DNA of 64,000 nucleotides from Epiperipatus broadwayi (Eukaryota > Onychophora > Udeonychophora > Euonychophora > Peripatidae). Every line of letters starts with the position of its first letter. Positions within the stretch are counted from its first letter, which is position 1. The position numbers were made by a program, and so were the translations under genes. The stretch lies in the NCBI GenBank assembly GCA_028023455.1, contig JAQFVV010006632.1, forward strand, positions 122,001-186,000, written 5' to 3'. Of this stretch, positions 34,746-45,095 are shown one piece after another. The notes under the pieces were generated by a model. It did no database searches. It worked only from the letters and a program-made list of their open reading frames with translations, and had not been told where the DNA came from.

Positions 34746-34941
34746 AATTATCAAAGAATAAATAAAATTTACTGCATTATGAAAAATGAATAAGGAAAAA
34801 TCTATATATACAATGGTCAAATATCCAACATAAAATATTATTTGTTATCAATATTGTTATAGATATATACTTAATACAATAATCAATCTAAATAAAACTG
34901 AAACAAACAACCAATTATATTTATAATTATTTAATTATCAA

Positions 34942-34975
34942 CCCGGCTTTCATTTCTTATTGAGACCTTTTCAGG
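34942..34975 (-). ncRNA. Worn hammerhead at left end of old PLE
   Basis: On the minus strand CTGAAAAGG is followed by GTCTC, a loop, GAAAT and GAAAGCCGGG. The GAAA box is present and the first core box is altered. Confidence 0.35.
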
Positions 34976-35477
34976 ATATAAAGTTTTATACTTGTGCATC
35001 ACATGATCTATAAACTACAATTACTCCACCTATTGGACATTATTCTACCTTCAACAATACAATTAACATTAAATATATAAACATATAAATAAATGCCATA
35101 AAATAAAAATACATAAAAAACACATAAAAAATTACATATTTTTTAAATTATATAAACACCTATATTTATATAAATAAGTATTCTACTTCCTTCTCCCCTT
35201 TTCTAAACTCATTCACAATTTTACCACAACTTTTACATCTTCCAAATATCTAATAATGCCCATTTTCCATCTAATTTTGCTGGGCCTTTTTTAACTATAA
35301 GTACACATCTATCCAAATTGTCTGAATGTACAAAGTTTCGTAACATATCGTTTTTCAATATTCTTTAACATAATTTATAACTCTATTTTTTTCATACTCC
35401 ATTTTATGATGAATATCTAAATAATATATATATGGTTCTGACCTAATATCTCTCCTAATAATTTGCTCTATCATGTT

Positions 35478-35920
35478 TATAAAATTGAATGTGGAAATTG
35501 TAATAAGGTGTTTACAGGGCAGACAGGTGAACAATACGTGAAAGAGGGAAGAACATGCTAGAACAATTAGTAGGAGAGATATTAGATCAGGTCCATATAT
35601 ACATTATTTGGATACTGATCATAAAATGAAGTATGAAAAGAATATTAGTTATAAAACATGGTAAAGATTATCAAAAAAAAAGATAAGTTACAAAACTTAG
35701 TACATTTAGAAAAATTTGGATATGTGTAAATATAGTTAAAAGTCCAGCAAAATTACATGAAAATAGGCATTATTAGATAATTGGAAGATTGAAAAATTAG
35801 GGTAAAATTGTGGATGAGTCCATTAAGAGGAGGGGAGTAAAATATTTATTTATATAGATATATAGAAATATATGTATAGGTATTTATATAGTTTTTAAAA
35901 AATTTCTTTTTTTTATGTAT
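35478..35920 (+). pseudogene. GIY-YIG nuclease remnant of old PLE
   Basis: The plus-strand translation gives VYKIECGNCNKVF.GQTG.Q and, after a stop, ISRRDIRSGP and DHKMKYEKNI. This is the start of a PLE GIY-YIG endonuclease, with the second Y-x-G box altered and at least three stops. The inverted left arm encodes the same segment on the minus strand. Confidence 0.65.
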
Positions 35921-35956
35921 TTTTATTTTATGTCATTTATTTATATATTTATATGT

Positions 35957-36546
35957 AAGATGTTGATCAGATTATTAATACAGATAGAAACATAATGGAT
36001 GAAATTAATGATAGAATTAAACTTGTTTGGAGTGCTGTTGGTAAAAATAATTTAATACTAAAAGGAAATATACCTATGTGTTTGAAAAGAAATGTTTCTA
36101 ATATATGTGTTTTACCAGTTCTTACTTATGGATGTGAAACTTGGACCCTTAATAAAAAAGCAATACAGAGACTTCCGATCACTCAAAGAAGTATGGAGAG
36201 ATGCATGCTAGGAGTAACAAGAAAAGATCGAAAACACAATATATGGGTAAGAGAACAAACAGGTATTATTGACCTCATTGAAAAAATTAAAAGACTGAAG
36301 TGGAGTTGGGGTGGACATATTGCTAGAAGAGATGATAACAGATGGACAATTGAAATCTTAAACTGGATTCCAAGAGATTGTAAAAGACCCAGAAAGAGAC
36401 CACATATGAAATGGATGGATGAAATAAGAAAGTGTGCAGGCATGATGTGGAGAAAGGAAGCTAAAGATCAGGGAAGATGGTTTGAACTTGGAGCGACTTT
36501 CATCCTGTAGTGTATTGATAACATTTGACGACGATGATGATAATGT
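35957..36546 (+). pseudogene. 3' fragment of RTE-like retrotransposon inserted in old PLE
   Basis: A frame of 171 codons (35995-36510) is open and matches the copy at 58470-59005 almost residue by residue. It contains the RT C-terminal blocks LPVLTYGCETWTLNKKAI, QRSMERCMLGVTRKDR, LIEKIKRLKWSWGGHIARR, RPRKRPHMKWMDEIRK and the final WFELGATF. It carries no catalytic centre. It ends with a GACGACGATGATGATAATG tail, as RTE elements do. It is the least decayed RTE fragment in the window. Confidence 0.85.
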
Positions 36547-36630
36547 TAATTGTATTGTTGGAGGTAAAATAATGTTCAATAGGTGGAGTAAATGTAATTG
36601 ATAGGTCATGTGATGTATAAAACTTTATAT

Positions 36631-36667
36631 CTTAAAAAAGTCTCATTAAGGGATGAAAACCGGATTG
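36631..36667 (+). ncRNA. Worn hammerhead at right end of old PLE
   Basis: CTTAAAAAAGTCTC, a loop, GGGAT, then GAAAACCGG. It is the inverted partner of the motif at 34942-34975, with more changes in the first core box. Confidence 0.3.
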
Positions 36668-36745
36668 ATAATTAAATAATTGTAAATATAAGTAGTTGTT
36701 TCTTTCAATTTTATTTAGATTGATTATTATATTAAGGAAAAATAT

Positions 36746-37375
36746 ATTAAATAATAATATATACATAAAAATAAACAGTGCATAAATGATCAAAAAGTGA
36801 AGAAAAATTGCAATCCCCACTTCTCTCCTGAATAACAGAGAAAATGGGAGTTCATCTAATTGTACTTAATGATTTAGATAATATAGCTCTATTATATATA
36901 ACATTAGGCTAGATTCATCTTAAATGTAATGTATTGTCTACCTTGTTTACATATTTCTTAATTAAGTAAATAAACACAAGTTAATATTCCAAATCCAATT
37001 CAATGGTTCGTGTTATTCTGTATTAAATTTAATTACAATGGAATGAAAAATTAAATTCATTCTTTATCTGATGTTACCATGGGTGATTTCAATTTTGATT
37101 TCGTTATCACTGGGCTTGTTTTATGAGTCTATCTAAAATCTTAGACATCGGATAAAAACTGTATCCATTTTTTTATATTTGTTGTAGTTAAACTCATTAT
37201 TGAGTGGAATGAAAAGTTGTCCTGTATTCATAAAACATTAACCTTGTCACCCAGTGGATGACTTGTGTGATCAAGTTGAAACATCAGTATATCAATATTT
37301 AAATTTTTTAACACGGATAAACCTGCAAAATATGTCTTTTATATATACTGCAAAAATGTTCATTAATTAAAAACT
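36746..37375. other. AT-rich DNA, nothing recognised
   Basis: I found no feature in this interval. Confidence 0.4.
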
Positions 37376-38477
37376 ATTGTAATAACAATAAAAATAATAA
37401 ATATAATGGTAATAAACTACATGATGATACTTGGGTGAAAGTTTTATTTTCCTCTTAATCTTATTAAGATACACTTTTCTCTGCATTGACTTTTTCAAGT
37501 TTCATTTTGAATGCTATGTAATTTTTTATAAAGTTTAACTGTATATTACTATGTTACTATGTTTAATAAATTTATTTTAAAACAATAAAACTATTATATA
37601 CAGTCTTTCAATCTGCAGAAGTACTCTCAGTTAATTCTTTAACCTGCCTCAACTGCTGTTAAATTCAAAAACAAAATGGAAGCAAACATTATCAACTCAA
37701 ATCCCATGAATCCTAAATTTTAATGTTAGCAGCTTGTCTATTAGTCATTTTAATTTCTATTTATTAAAATTGCCTCCTTAATTTTTCTTTTAGTATGGTT
37801 TCTCTCTTCAAGAAAAATTTTAACACTTTCAATACCAAACTTAAATTTATATTTATGTCCTTTTATGATTTAAGAAAACTGAAGCAGTCATTAAATCATT
37901 ATTATTTTTTATATTTTACATGCTTGTATAACAATTCATGCTTCTTTAATCTTTTTTTTTAATACTGCACTTGGATTCACCTATATATGACATTATATCT
38001 CCCCAAAAAAGTTTATAGAGAACATTACCTTTTCTGTTTGACAGGTATGATATCTTTAGAATTATTCACTAATTTATGAATATTATTTGCAACAAAAATG
38101 TGACATTAAACACATTTTTACATATATCCTTAAAAATTGTCACTTGAAAGATATATATGTGAATGTGTTTAATGTTTCATTTTTTTGTTACAAGTAATGT
38201 TAATAAATTAGTGAATAATTCTGAAGATGTCATATTTGTCAAGCAGAAAAGTAATGGTGTGTATCAAATTTTTTTGTGGATGTATGTTACCATATATAGA
38301 TGAATGGAAGTACATATTGGAAAAAGATTAAAGGGGCGTGTATTGTTATACAAGCATGTGAAAAGTAAAAATAATGATTTAATGACTGCTTCAGTTTTCT
38401 TGGATTATGAAAGGACATGTAATTATAAATTTAAGTTTGATATTGAAAGTATTAAAAATCTTAATGAAGAGAGAAAC

Positions 38478-38513
<36 letters not shown>

Positions 38514-39015
38514 GTTTCTCTATATATATATATATATATATATTGCCACACACAGCAAGCTAGAGTATTCAATGGATGCCAGAAGGCTTGTGCATAAAAT
38601 CCCCATCTAGTGCCTACTCATCCAATATCTCCAGACCAGTTTCTGGCTTATGGCTTTGTCAGTGAGGAGTCTTGGATCTGAGAATATATATAGTGAGTTT
38701 TGCCTGTTTTACAACAGTTATACACAAGCGTAAGAGGTGGTCATGTGATGTTTATTGGCTTAAGAGAGAAACCATAATAAAAGAAAAATTAAGGAGGCAA
38801 TTTTAATAAATAAAAATAAAATGAATATAATAGACAAGCTGCTAACATTAAAATTTGGGATTCATAGGACTTAAGTTGATGACATTTGTTTCCATTTGTT
38901 TTTGAAATTAATGGCAGTTGAGGCAGGTTAAGGAATTAACTAAAAGTACTTCTGTGGATTGAAGGACTGTATATAATAGTTTATTACCATTATTTTTATT
39001 GTTTTTATTTTTATT
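37376..39015. repeat. Large palindrome (~1.6 kb fold-back)
   Basis: The left arm (37376-38145) matches the right arm (38150-39015) in inverse. Shared landmarks are TAATGGTAATAAACT, CAGTCTTTCAATC, TAACCTGCCTCAACTGC, TTAGCAGCTTGTCTATTA, TTTAATGACTGCTTCAGTTT (right arm), and the central CACATTTTTACATATAT. The left arm has about 170 extra bases (37421-37590) and the right arm about 265 (38490-38755). The short open frame at 38304-38480 lies in the arm and shows no known domain. Confidence 0.8.
38490..38755. mobile_element. Insertion in right arm of the palindrome
   Basis: The right arm is interrupted after GAGAGAAACTCAC by TA runs, a copy of the short repeat found at 34440 (38545-38640), and a further segment ending with a second GTGAGTTT. 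The left arm lacks all of it. TA runs on the left side suggest insertion into, or with, a TA microsatellite. Confidence 0.55.
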
Positions 39016-39016
39016 G

Positions 39017-39017
<1 letters not shown>

Positions 39018-39096
<79 letters not shown>
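39018..39096. repeat. (TA)n microsatellite
   Basis: About 78 bp of pure TA directly follow the palindrome's right arm. Confidence 0.95.
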
Positions 39097-39098
<2 letters not shown>

Positions 39099-39384
39099 AA
39101 CCAGTTTAGCTGTAGTATTTTTTGTTTCTTCTATTCTTTATTTATTACTATTCTGTTCTTCAATAACTAATTCAATTCTATAAAAAACCTTTCGTGTTCT
39201 TTTTGCCTTCCTGTTTTAATATTGGAAATAAGTATTATGAAGAATGTAAAGCCCTCTTTCATTTACTGGTGGTCTATAAAATTGTTTCTTATAACTTGGG
39301 CCATTTGATTTTCCATTCTTACCAAATATATATATATATATATATATATATTTGTCATTTATTTACTTAAGAGATTATTATATA

Positions 39385-39770
39385 GGGTGTTTGGACTCAG
39401 ACTTTCACATGACCCTCAATTATTCATGCTATCTCATACTGCTGACACACTTGATCATAGACATGTTGAAATGATAAATAATCACCAATTTATGTATTTC
39501 ATGCTAAACCAGCATTCGTCAATTGGTCCAGATTATCATCTCCACACATATACAATCAATACTCAGGTTATATTAAGATGGCCAATCTTCATACTTTAAT
39601 GGACAGGCTTCAATCCACTCTACTCCACAACTCTTCAGCCATTCATTTCATTGAAAATCTGATGATGGAAGGCTCAAAACCCACATTGGTACCAACCTTC
39701 TCATCTTACCCATGTTGACCATAAGTCACTCTGACCCCTCATATGCAGGATATAATTCATTTATATACAT
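39385..39770 (-). repeat. Hammerhead-bearing dispersed repeat (family A), near full length
   Basis: The reverse complement matches 62050-62445 along most of its length: GGGGTCAGA.TGAC, GTTGAAGAGTTG, CCTGTCCATTAAAGT, a 44-nt hammerhead, CTCATACTGCTGACACA inverted, and an AAAGTCTGAGTCC end that looks like a tRNA box B. A second, same-orientation partial copy follows at 39865-40075. No coding capacity. Confidence 0.75.
39484..39527 (-). ncRNA. Hammerhead ribozyme motif, family A copy 1
   Basis: Read on the minus strand: ACCAA, TTGACGA, stem ATGCT-loop-AGCAT, GAAA, TACATA, then A and TTGGT. Stem I (ACCAA/TTGGT) and stem II are perfect and GAAA is intact. The first core base is U instead of C, which would impair cleavage. 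Confidence 0.7.
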
Positions 39771-39822
39771 ATATGAGTGATGGGCAGACCTTACAACACT
39801 ATATTTTAATATATACATTTTT

Positions 39823-40118
39823 TTTACAGTACAGGCTTTTTCATACCTGCACTCCAATATGTAATATATATGAGGTTTGAACTCAGACTTTCATACGACC
39901 CTCAATTATCCACTTTATCTCGTACTGCTGACACATATGTCAAAAGGATAAATAATCACCAATATACATATTTCTTGATAAACCAGCATTCATCAGTTGG
40001 TCCAGATTATTATCTCCATATATATATATATATATATATACAATCAATGCTCTGAGTTCAAACCCTTTCATATTACATATTGGAGTGCAGGTATGAAAAG
40101 GTCTGTACTGTAGAAAAA
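39823..40118 (-). repeat. Fold-back version of family A repeat
   Basis: The ends 39823-39900 and 40040-40118 are inverted copies (ACAGTACAGGC, CATACCTGCACTCCAATATG and the tRNA-like GAGTTCAAACC). Between them lies a truncated family A unit with the second hammerhead and a TA run. Confidence 0.65.
39958..40001 (-). ncRNA. Hammerhead ribozyme motif, family A copy 2
   Basis: Minus strand: ACCAA, CTGATGA, ATGCT-loop-ATCAA, GAAA, TATGTA, TA, TTGGT. All conserved core bases are present and stem I is perfect. Stem II has two mismatches. Among the family copies this and the one at 42203 keep the complete catalytic core. Confidence 0.75.
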
Positions 40119-40357
40119 AATTCATGCATTAAGAGATTATTGTAAAATTATAATTATTTATTAAGGGCACAGGAAGTATATGTAAATACTTTTAAGGCAG
40201 GCTATAGTCAAGCAATATCTTTATTTTGCCTGTCTTAAAAGTATTTAAGAGATTATTATATCTATGGTTTAAAATTAAATTTGGATAAATGGCTATTTTT
40301 GTGTGAAATTAGATTTATTAGTTCAGTATTTTAAGATTTTTTTTTTCATATATCAAA

Positions 40358-40429
40358 TGCGTTGACCGGGAAGCAAACCAAGTTCAGCCGCTTGGAAGGC
40401 AGCTATGCTAACCGCTAGGCCACCAACGA
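40358..40429 (-). tRNA. tRNA-Gly(TCC)-like pseudogene
   Basis: The 72-nt minus-strand segment follows a metazoan tRNA-Gly with anticodon TCC: TGGTGGCCTAGCGGTTAGCAT (D arm, in two parts), CTGCCTTCCAAGCGG (anticodon arm), CTTCCCGG (3' half of T arm) and ACGCA. Position 1 is T so the first pair is lost, the T stem has a mismatch, and the T loop reads TTTG where TTCG is expected. It is probably a pseudogene or a SINE head. Confidence 0.75.
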
Positions 40430-42109
40430 TTTTGAAAATTCAGATTTTTGATGTTTTAAATTCAAACTTTTCATATTATTCTTCTTTATGTAATTTTGCA
40501 GAATAAAGGAATTTTCTGGCTTGTTTTCCTAGAAATCGTTATTAGTTAACAGTATTTTTAAATGTATTTGCTATTTCACTTTAATAATTGCTTTAAAAAA
40601 AAAATAATTCAATAGTCATGTGACGTTAAAACACCAGGAATGACAAATCGAATTTTGATACAGAAATTTTTAACTTTTAGTTTATAGAACTACTAAACCA
40701 AATTTGTTATTTCTTAATTTATTGCGCAAACTTATTTTATAAATATCTATTTTTCCAAGAGGCACTTAAATACATAAATGGTTAATTTAAAAAAAAAAAC
40801 ATTTTTTTTACCATTTGCTTTCAATAAAGTCTAGATGTAATATAGGATATTTGAACACAGACTTTCAAGCCCTCTATGTTATATCTAGATTCCAGGTATA
40901 TATATATAAAGTATATTTGTATTTCAAATATTTTTATAAAGTCTTAAAAAATATTAATCATTTTTTAGAAATTATTACATTTAACTTATCTTTACTGAGA
41001 CTTAGACACTTAACAGGAAAGTAATGTACGGATTATAAAATATAGAGTCATATATTAGAAATAACTAGAAGATATCAAAAATGAAATCCATGTGCAAAAA
41101 AATCAACAGGTATTATTAAGATTAAGAGATTTAAATAAAGTGTCTGAACCTACCCTGGCACCTCTCTGAGGAGTGCCAAAGCATGAAACCATGATCAGGG
41201 GTTTGGGGAGGGGGGAGTTCCTAACAGAGATATTTTAAATGCTTTCTCTGGCTAAGCATTTATCACAAAGCTTGTTGAGGAATTGGCAATCCTCACTGTT
41301 TATAGCTTACAAGCTTAAGAGAATAGGGTCATGTGATCTATGACTCTTATTTTAATTTAAATAAAGTGTGTTAAAAGAGATGATAATAGATGAACAGTTG
41401 AAGTTTTAAGTGGATTCCAAGAGGTTGTAAAATACCCAGAAAAAGACCACATGTGAGATCGATGTAGGAAATAATGATATTTGTTGGGGGTATGGATCAG
41501 AGTAATTGGATTAAATTTGGAGAAAAATCTTTATCCTACAGTAGATTGATAGTGATAGAAATTAATTTTATATACAGACTGCAATTTTAATAATGTTTAT
41601 TCCTGTTTGTAATAATTCTTGCAAGATATTTTTCTTTTTTTTTAATTTTTCTCATCTTTTTCTCAACTCATGATTTTATTTATAAACAATTGATAATTTT
41701 TCAACATGTACTTGCATATATTTGAAATACTAGTCAGTGATATTCACACTAAACTTTTCTCAAACAGATCTTGATTGATCAAACTTAAGAAATTCTATAA
41801 ATGTTAAACTGTCATTTTATATTTATTGGTGTACATTATATAAACTGTCTTTATAAGCATCTTTATTCATAACAATCATTTTTCAATAAATAAACCACTT
41901 AAAGGAATTCCCAACATATTAAAGAAATTTAGTTATCGTTTATGTATTCATATTTGAAATAAAACCCTGAATCCACCATTTTTTAAACTAGCCTCAGGGA
42001 TGTCTCCAAGTGGCAAGAGTAAATGAATTTTCCAATCATGATGCCATTTGAAGAATGAGTTATGTCAATGATTGTATTGAAATTTTAGTATAAATAATTC
42101 TAAATATAG
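40430..42109. other. AT-rich DNA with small repeat fragments
   Basis: A family A tail fragment (TTTGAACACAGACTTTCAA) lies at about 40836-40885. The rest, apart from the RTE piece at 41365, shows no gene. A small hairpin of GGCAGGC/GCCTGTC type precedes this block near 40190-40245. Confidence 0.5.
41365..41565 (+). pseudogene. Short 3' fragment of RTE-like retrotransposon
   Basis: AAGAGATGATAATAGATGAAC through CCAAGAGGTTGTAAAA, CAGAAAAAGACCACATG and the WI.FGEKSLSYSR ending repeat the last 60 codons of the copies at 36510 and 59005, with shifts. Confidence 0.7.
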
Positions 42110-42202
42110 GGGATTTGAACTCAGACTTTCAAACCACTACACTATTCCACTATCTCACACTACTGATACACATTACCACACGTGCAGGAAAGATAAATAA
42201 TC

Positions 42203-42246
42203 ATCAATATACATATTTCATGCTAAACCAGCACTCATCAGATGGT
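42203..42246 (-). ncRNA. Hammerhead ribozyme motif, family A copy 3
   Basis: Minus strand: CTGATGA core, perfect stem GTGCT/AGCAT, GAAA, TATGTA. The catalytic core and stem II are complete, but stem I (ACCAT/TTGAT) is weakened by two mismatches. Confidence 0.75.
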
Positions 42247-42263
42247 CCAGATTACCATCTCCT

Positions 42264-42296
<33 letters not shown>

Positions 42297-42419
42297 CAGT
42301 GTGTGGAAGAGTTGGAGGTTGGAGTAGGTTGAAGCCTGTCCATTAAAGTGTGAGAATTTACTATCTTAATATAAACTGAGCACTGACTAGATATATATGT
42401 ATGGGCAATGGTAATCTGG

Positions 42420-42463
42420 ACCAATTAATGAGTGCTGGTTTAGCACAAAATACGAACATTGGT
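42420..42463 (+). ncRNA. Hammerhead motif, family A copy 4 (decayed)
   Basis: ACCAA and TTGGT still pair, but the core reads TTAATGA and the GAAA box is CAAA or ACAAAA. Likely inactive. Confidence 0.6.
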
Positions 42464-43061
42464 GATTATTTATGTTTTCTGCATGTGTGTGGTCATGTGC
42501 ATCAGTAGTATGAGATAGTGTGGATAGTAAAGTTCTCTGAAAGTCTCAGTTCAAATCTCTATATTTACAATTAGGCTTCAGGTTTAAGAGTGCCTGGTAT
42601 TTCAAATCTTAGATAAATAATTCTATAAAAGGCAATTTGTGACTACAATCAGGAAATTCTTAGAACTCTCTATCCTTATTCACTTATCACCATCTCAGCT
42701 CTCCTGAGAGTAGGAATCCTTATATTAGTGTTGTGTTTCATTATTGCACTATATAAAAATATCATTTACACACATTCACCAACAAAATCCAACCGATGTT
42801 CAGTTATAGGACAAGTGAAAAGAAACACCATGATGTATCTTCGACTCAAACTCAGAGGTCAATGACAATAAATGCACAACGCTAGCTGATATGTGTGGAA
42901 AAGCAAACCATCCATATTCATTTATTATATAAATAATCACATACTAATAACAACTGCAATATTACCAAAATCACATTTTTCTTTATGTTTGCCGTAATAT
43001 CATATAAATACAATTTATCCAAACTTCAAACACTTTTTAGAAAACTTTATTTGTACATACA

Positions 43062-43094
43062 CCTATGTTTCTACTGACCTGCAGTCTTCTTCAG
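43062..43094 (-). ncRNA. PLE hammerhead, left arm
   Basis: Minus strand CTGAAGA, GACTG-loop-CAGTA, GAAAC, ATAGG. Compared with the right arm, one stem II base pair is lost and the base after GAAAC has changed. Confidence 0.7.
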
Positions 43095-44018
43095 AGCTAT
43101 GATATAATGAACAAAAAAAAAAACAACTATATAATAACACCATAAAAAAATTTTTTAAACAATAAAAAAACTAAAAACAACATAAAATATATCTGAAATA
43201 AATAATCAAACCCATATAAAACAATTAATATAAAATAAAATGTACTACATAAATAAAAAATAAATATAAATTATACATGTGTATTCTTAACTTTATACAT
43301 ATATAGATTCAAGGACAACTGTTAATCTAAATATTATCTATTTTATTATTATTAACAATCTACTAATTATCTGTATTCTTCATAAACTTAAACTTTATGA
43401 TTAGTAACTAAAATTCTTTTAATTTTAAAACATATTTATTATTTTCTTACTCATTCTTTTTTTAAAATTAATATTTTATATTTATTATTGCTAAATATTT
43501 AAAACCTATAAACTTTATAATCTTTACACTTAATAAGGTTATTCTGATCTTCTAAATAAAATAATGAAAAATCGTTTTTTTTTTCAAAAAATTATCTTAT
43601 ACCCTAGCTCCCTCTATTACATATTATTTAAACTAAATATATATCCCCTACAACTCTTTATTTATATATATATATTTTTACACTTTAACTTTTATTATAT
43701 AATACTCATAAATTTATATTATACTTCTTTATATGTTTTTATATATATAAACCCTACAACTTTATTTACATATATATATATTTTAACTTTTATTATTATT
43801 TTTATATAATTCTTATAAAAAAAATTTTATACTGTTTTATATGTAAATATTATGCCAAATTTAGTAATTTATTTATTTATTATTATTTTTTATTATTTAA
43901 TATCTATAAATATATCCAAATTTATACTCCTATTTAACCTAACATTTTTTATCACCCCCAACTTATTTATTAACAATTATCTCTTTACATATTTACCTCT
44001 ATATATCTTATTTAATAA

Positions 44019-44663
44019 TTATACCAATCTCATCCTAATCCCAGAATCTCTATTAAATTCTGGTTTTATCTTTCTTATTAATATAGCTTCTTTTATTTTA
44101 TTTTCTTTAATACTTTTTGTATATAACTTCATTTTCATTGAACTTTGTGTAAATTTGTGTCCTGTTTCTTTTGTATGTATATATATTGGTGATTTATTAT
44201 CTGCCATATGTTGTTTTAGTCTTGTTTTTATAGAATTTTTTGTTTCTCCCACATATTTGTTATCCATCCCACTATCTAGACATTGTTTACATTTTATCAT
44301 ATATACTCCATTAATTATTTCTTTATTATCTTTATTATATCCTATATATTTGTTATCTATCAAATTTAATAGGTTTTCTCTTTTTTTATTAATTATTTTT
44401 GTATTAATTATTCTTTTGTATCTTTTATTAATCTTTTTTATAATTTTGTTAAATTTATTCACTATGATATTATTATTTGTTTTTATTCCTATATATCTAT
44501 CTTCACCTTTCTTTTTTCCTTCACTCTTTTCATTTTTATTTATCTTATACTCTATTTTTCCAATACTTCTTTTAATTATATATACAGGGAAACCATTCAT
44601 TTTTAATTCATTGATTATTAAATCTTTTTGTATATTATAATCTTCTTTCCTTGAACAATACAT
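44019..44663 (-). CDS. GIY-YIG endonuclease domain of PLE (left arm)
   Basis: 214 codons open on the minus strand. The N-terminal half is a Lys/Asn-rich linker (KINKRYKRIINTKIINKKREN). The nuclease starts with GVYMIKCKQCLDSG (the GIY-like box, with the paired cysteines typical of PLEs), followed by KYVGETKNSIKTRLKQHM (YIG-like box KYVGETKNS with the catalytic Arg as R in TRLKQH), then THTKETGH-like HTKETGHKF, and EAILIRKIKPEFNRDSG with the catalytic Glu. All elements of a PLE nuclease are present. It nicks target DNA during integration. A TGA replaces AGA just upstream, between this frame and the RT frame, so the joined polyprotein is interrupted. Confidence 0.85.
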   Translation of the reverse strand: MYCSRKEDYNIQKDLIINELKMNGFPVYIIKRSIGKIEYKINKNEKSEGKKKGEDRYIGIKTNNNIIVNKFNKIIKKINKRYKRIINTKIINKKRENLLNLIDNKYIGYNKDNKEIINGVYMIKCKQCLDSGMDNKYVGETKNSIKTRLKQHMADNKSPIYIHTKETGHKFTQSSMKMKLYTKSIKENKIKEAILIRKIKPEFNRDSGIRMRLV

Positions 44664-44669
44664 TGCAGC

Positions 44670-45095
44670 TCAGTATATTCTTGAATATATACAACTAATT
44701 TTATATTTCCTATCAATGTTGGAAAACCAATTTGTTATTTTGTTACCAATATTATTCTTTTTATAAACACTTGTCTCAATACACCATTTTTTATCTATCA
44801 ATTTCTTTTGAAAAATTATATCCAGATATGCAATTTTATTATTCTCTTCCTTCTCAACTGTAAATTTTATATTCTCTTCTATTTTATCAATATCATTAAT
44901 AAACCAGTTTATTTGTCTTTGGCTTTTATTAAAAATCATTAAATAATCGTCTACATATCTGTTAAAAAACAAAATAAAAATAAAAATGCTCCTTTGCATA
45001 TCTGGATATAATGTTTCAAAAGAAATTGATAGATAAAAAATGGTGTATTGAGACAAGTGTTTATAAAAAGAATAATATTGGTAACAAAATAACAA
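44670..45095 (-). pseudogene. Reverse transcriptase C-terminal part of PLE (left arm)
   Basis: True PLE sequence covers about 44990-44670. The codons upstream of about 44990 run into the other arm and are chimeric. Blocks are NRYVDDYLMIF (catalytic motif C, YVDD, about 44946-44976), then KIAYLDIIFQKK and TSVYKKNNIGNKI and NWFSNIDRKYK, as in PLE enzymes. Motifs A and B are missing because the copy is 5'-truncated. The frame ends in a stop that separates it from the nuclease frame. Confidence 0.75.

Larger units (their letters stand above)
34870..36745. mobile_element. Old Penelope-like element palindrome, interrupted by an RTE copy
   Basis: The left arm (34870-35470) and right arm (35480-36745) are inverted copies of a PLE 3' half. 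Both ends carry the TCAATCTAAATAAAA word and a worn hammerhead, and the inner parts share the GGAGAGATATTA...CATAAAATG coding segment. The right arm is split by an RTE fragment (35957-36546) at a point where the left arm reads straight through from ATATTTATATGT to TGTTAATTGTATTG. Divergence is clearly higher than in the PLE at 42961. Confidence 0.7.
42110..42595. repeat. Inverted pair of family A repeats around a TA run
   Basis: 42110-42270 is a minus-strand partial copy with its hammerhead. 42290-42595 is a plus-strand copy lacking the first ~130 bp. A (TA)n run separates them. Both outer ends show GAGTTCAAATC-type box B words. Confidence 0.75.

Noticed and set aside
38304-38510. 68-codon frame as an exon
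   Set aside because: It lies in a palindrome arm, runs into a TA microsatellite, and its inverted partner does not keep the frame.
43564-44640. Hydrophobic plus-strand frame of 262 codons that looks like a membrane protein
   Set aside because: It is the antisense shadow of the PLE GIY-YIG frame. AT-rich Lys/Asn codons read backwards give Phe/Leu/Ile. The mirrored frames at 45187-45977 are the same shadow.
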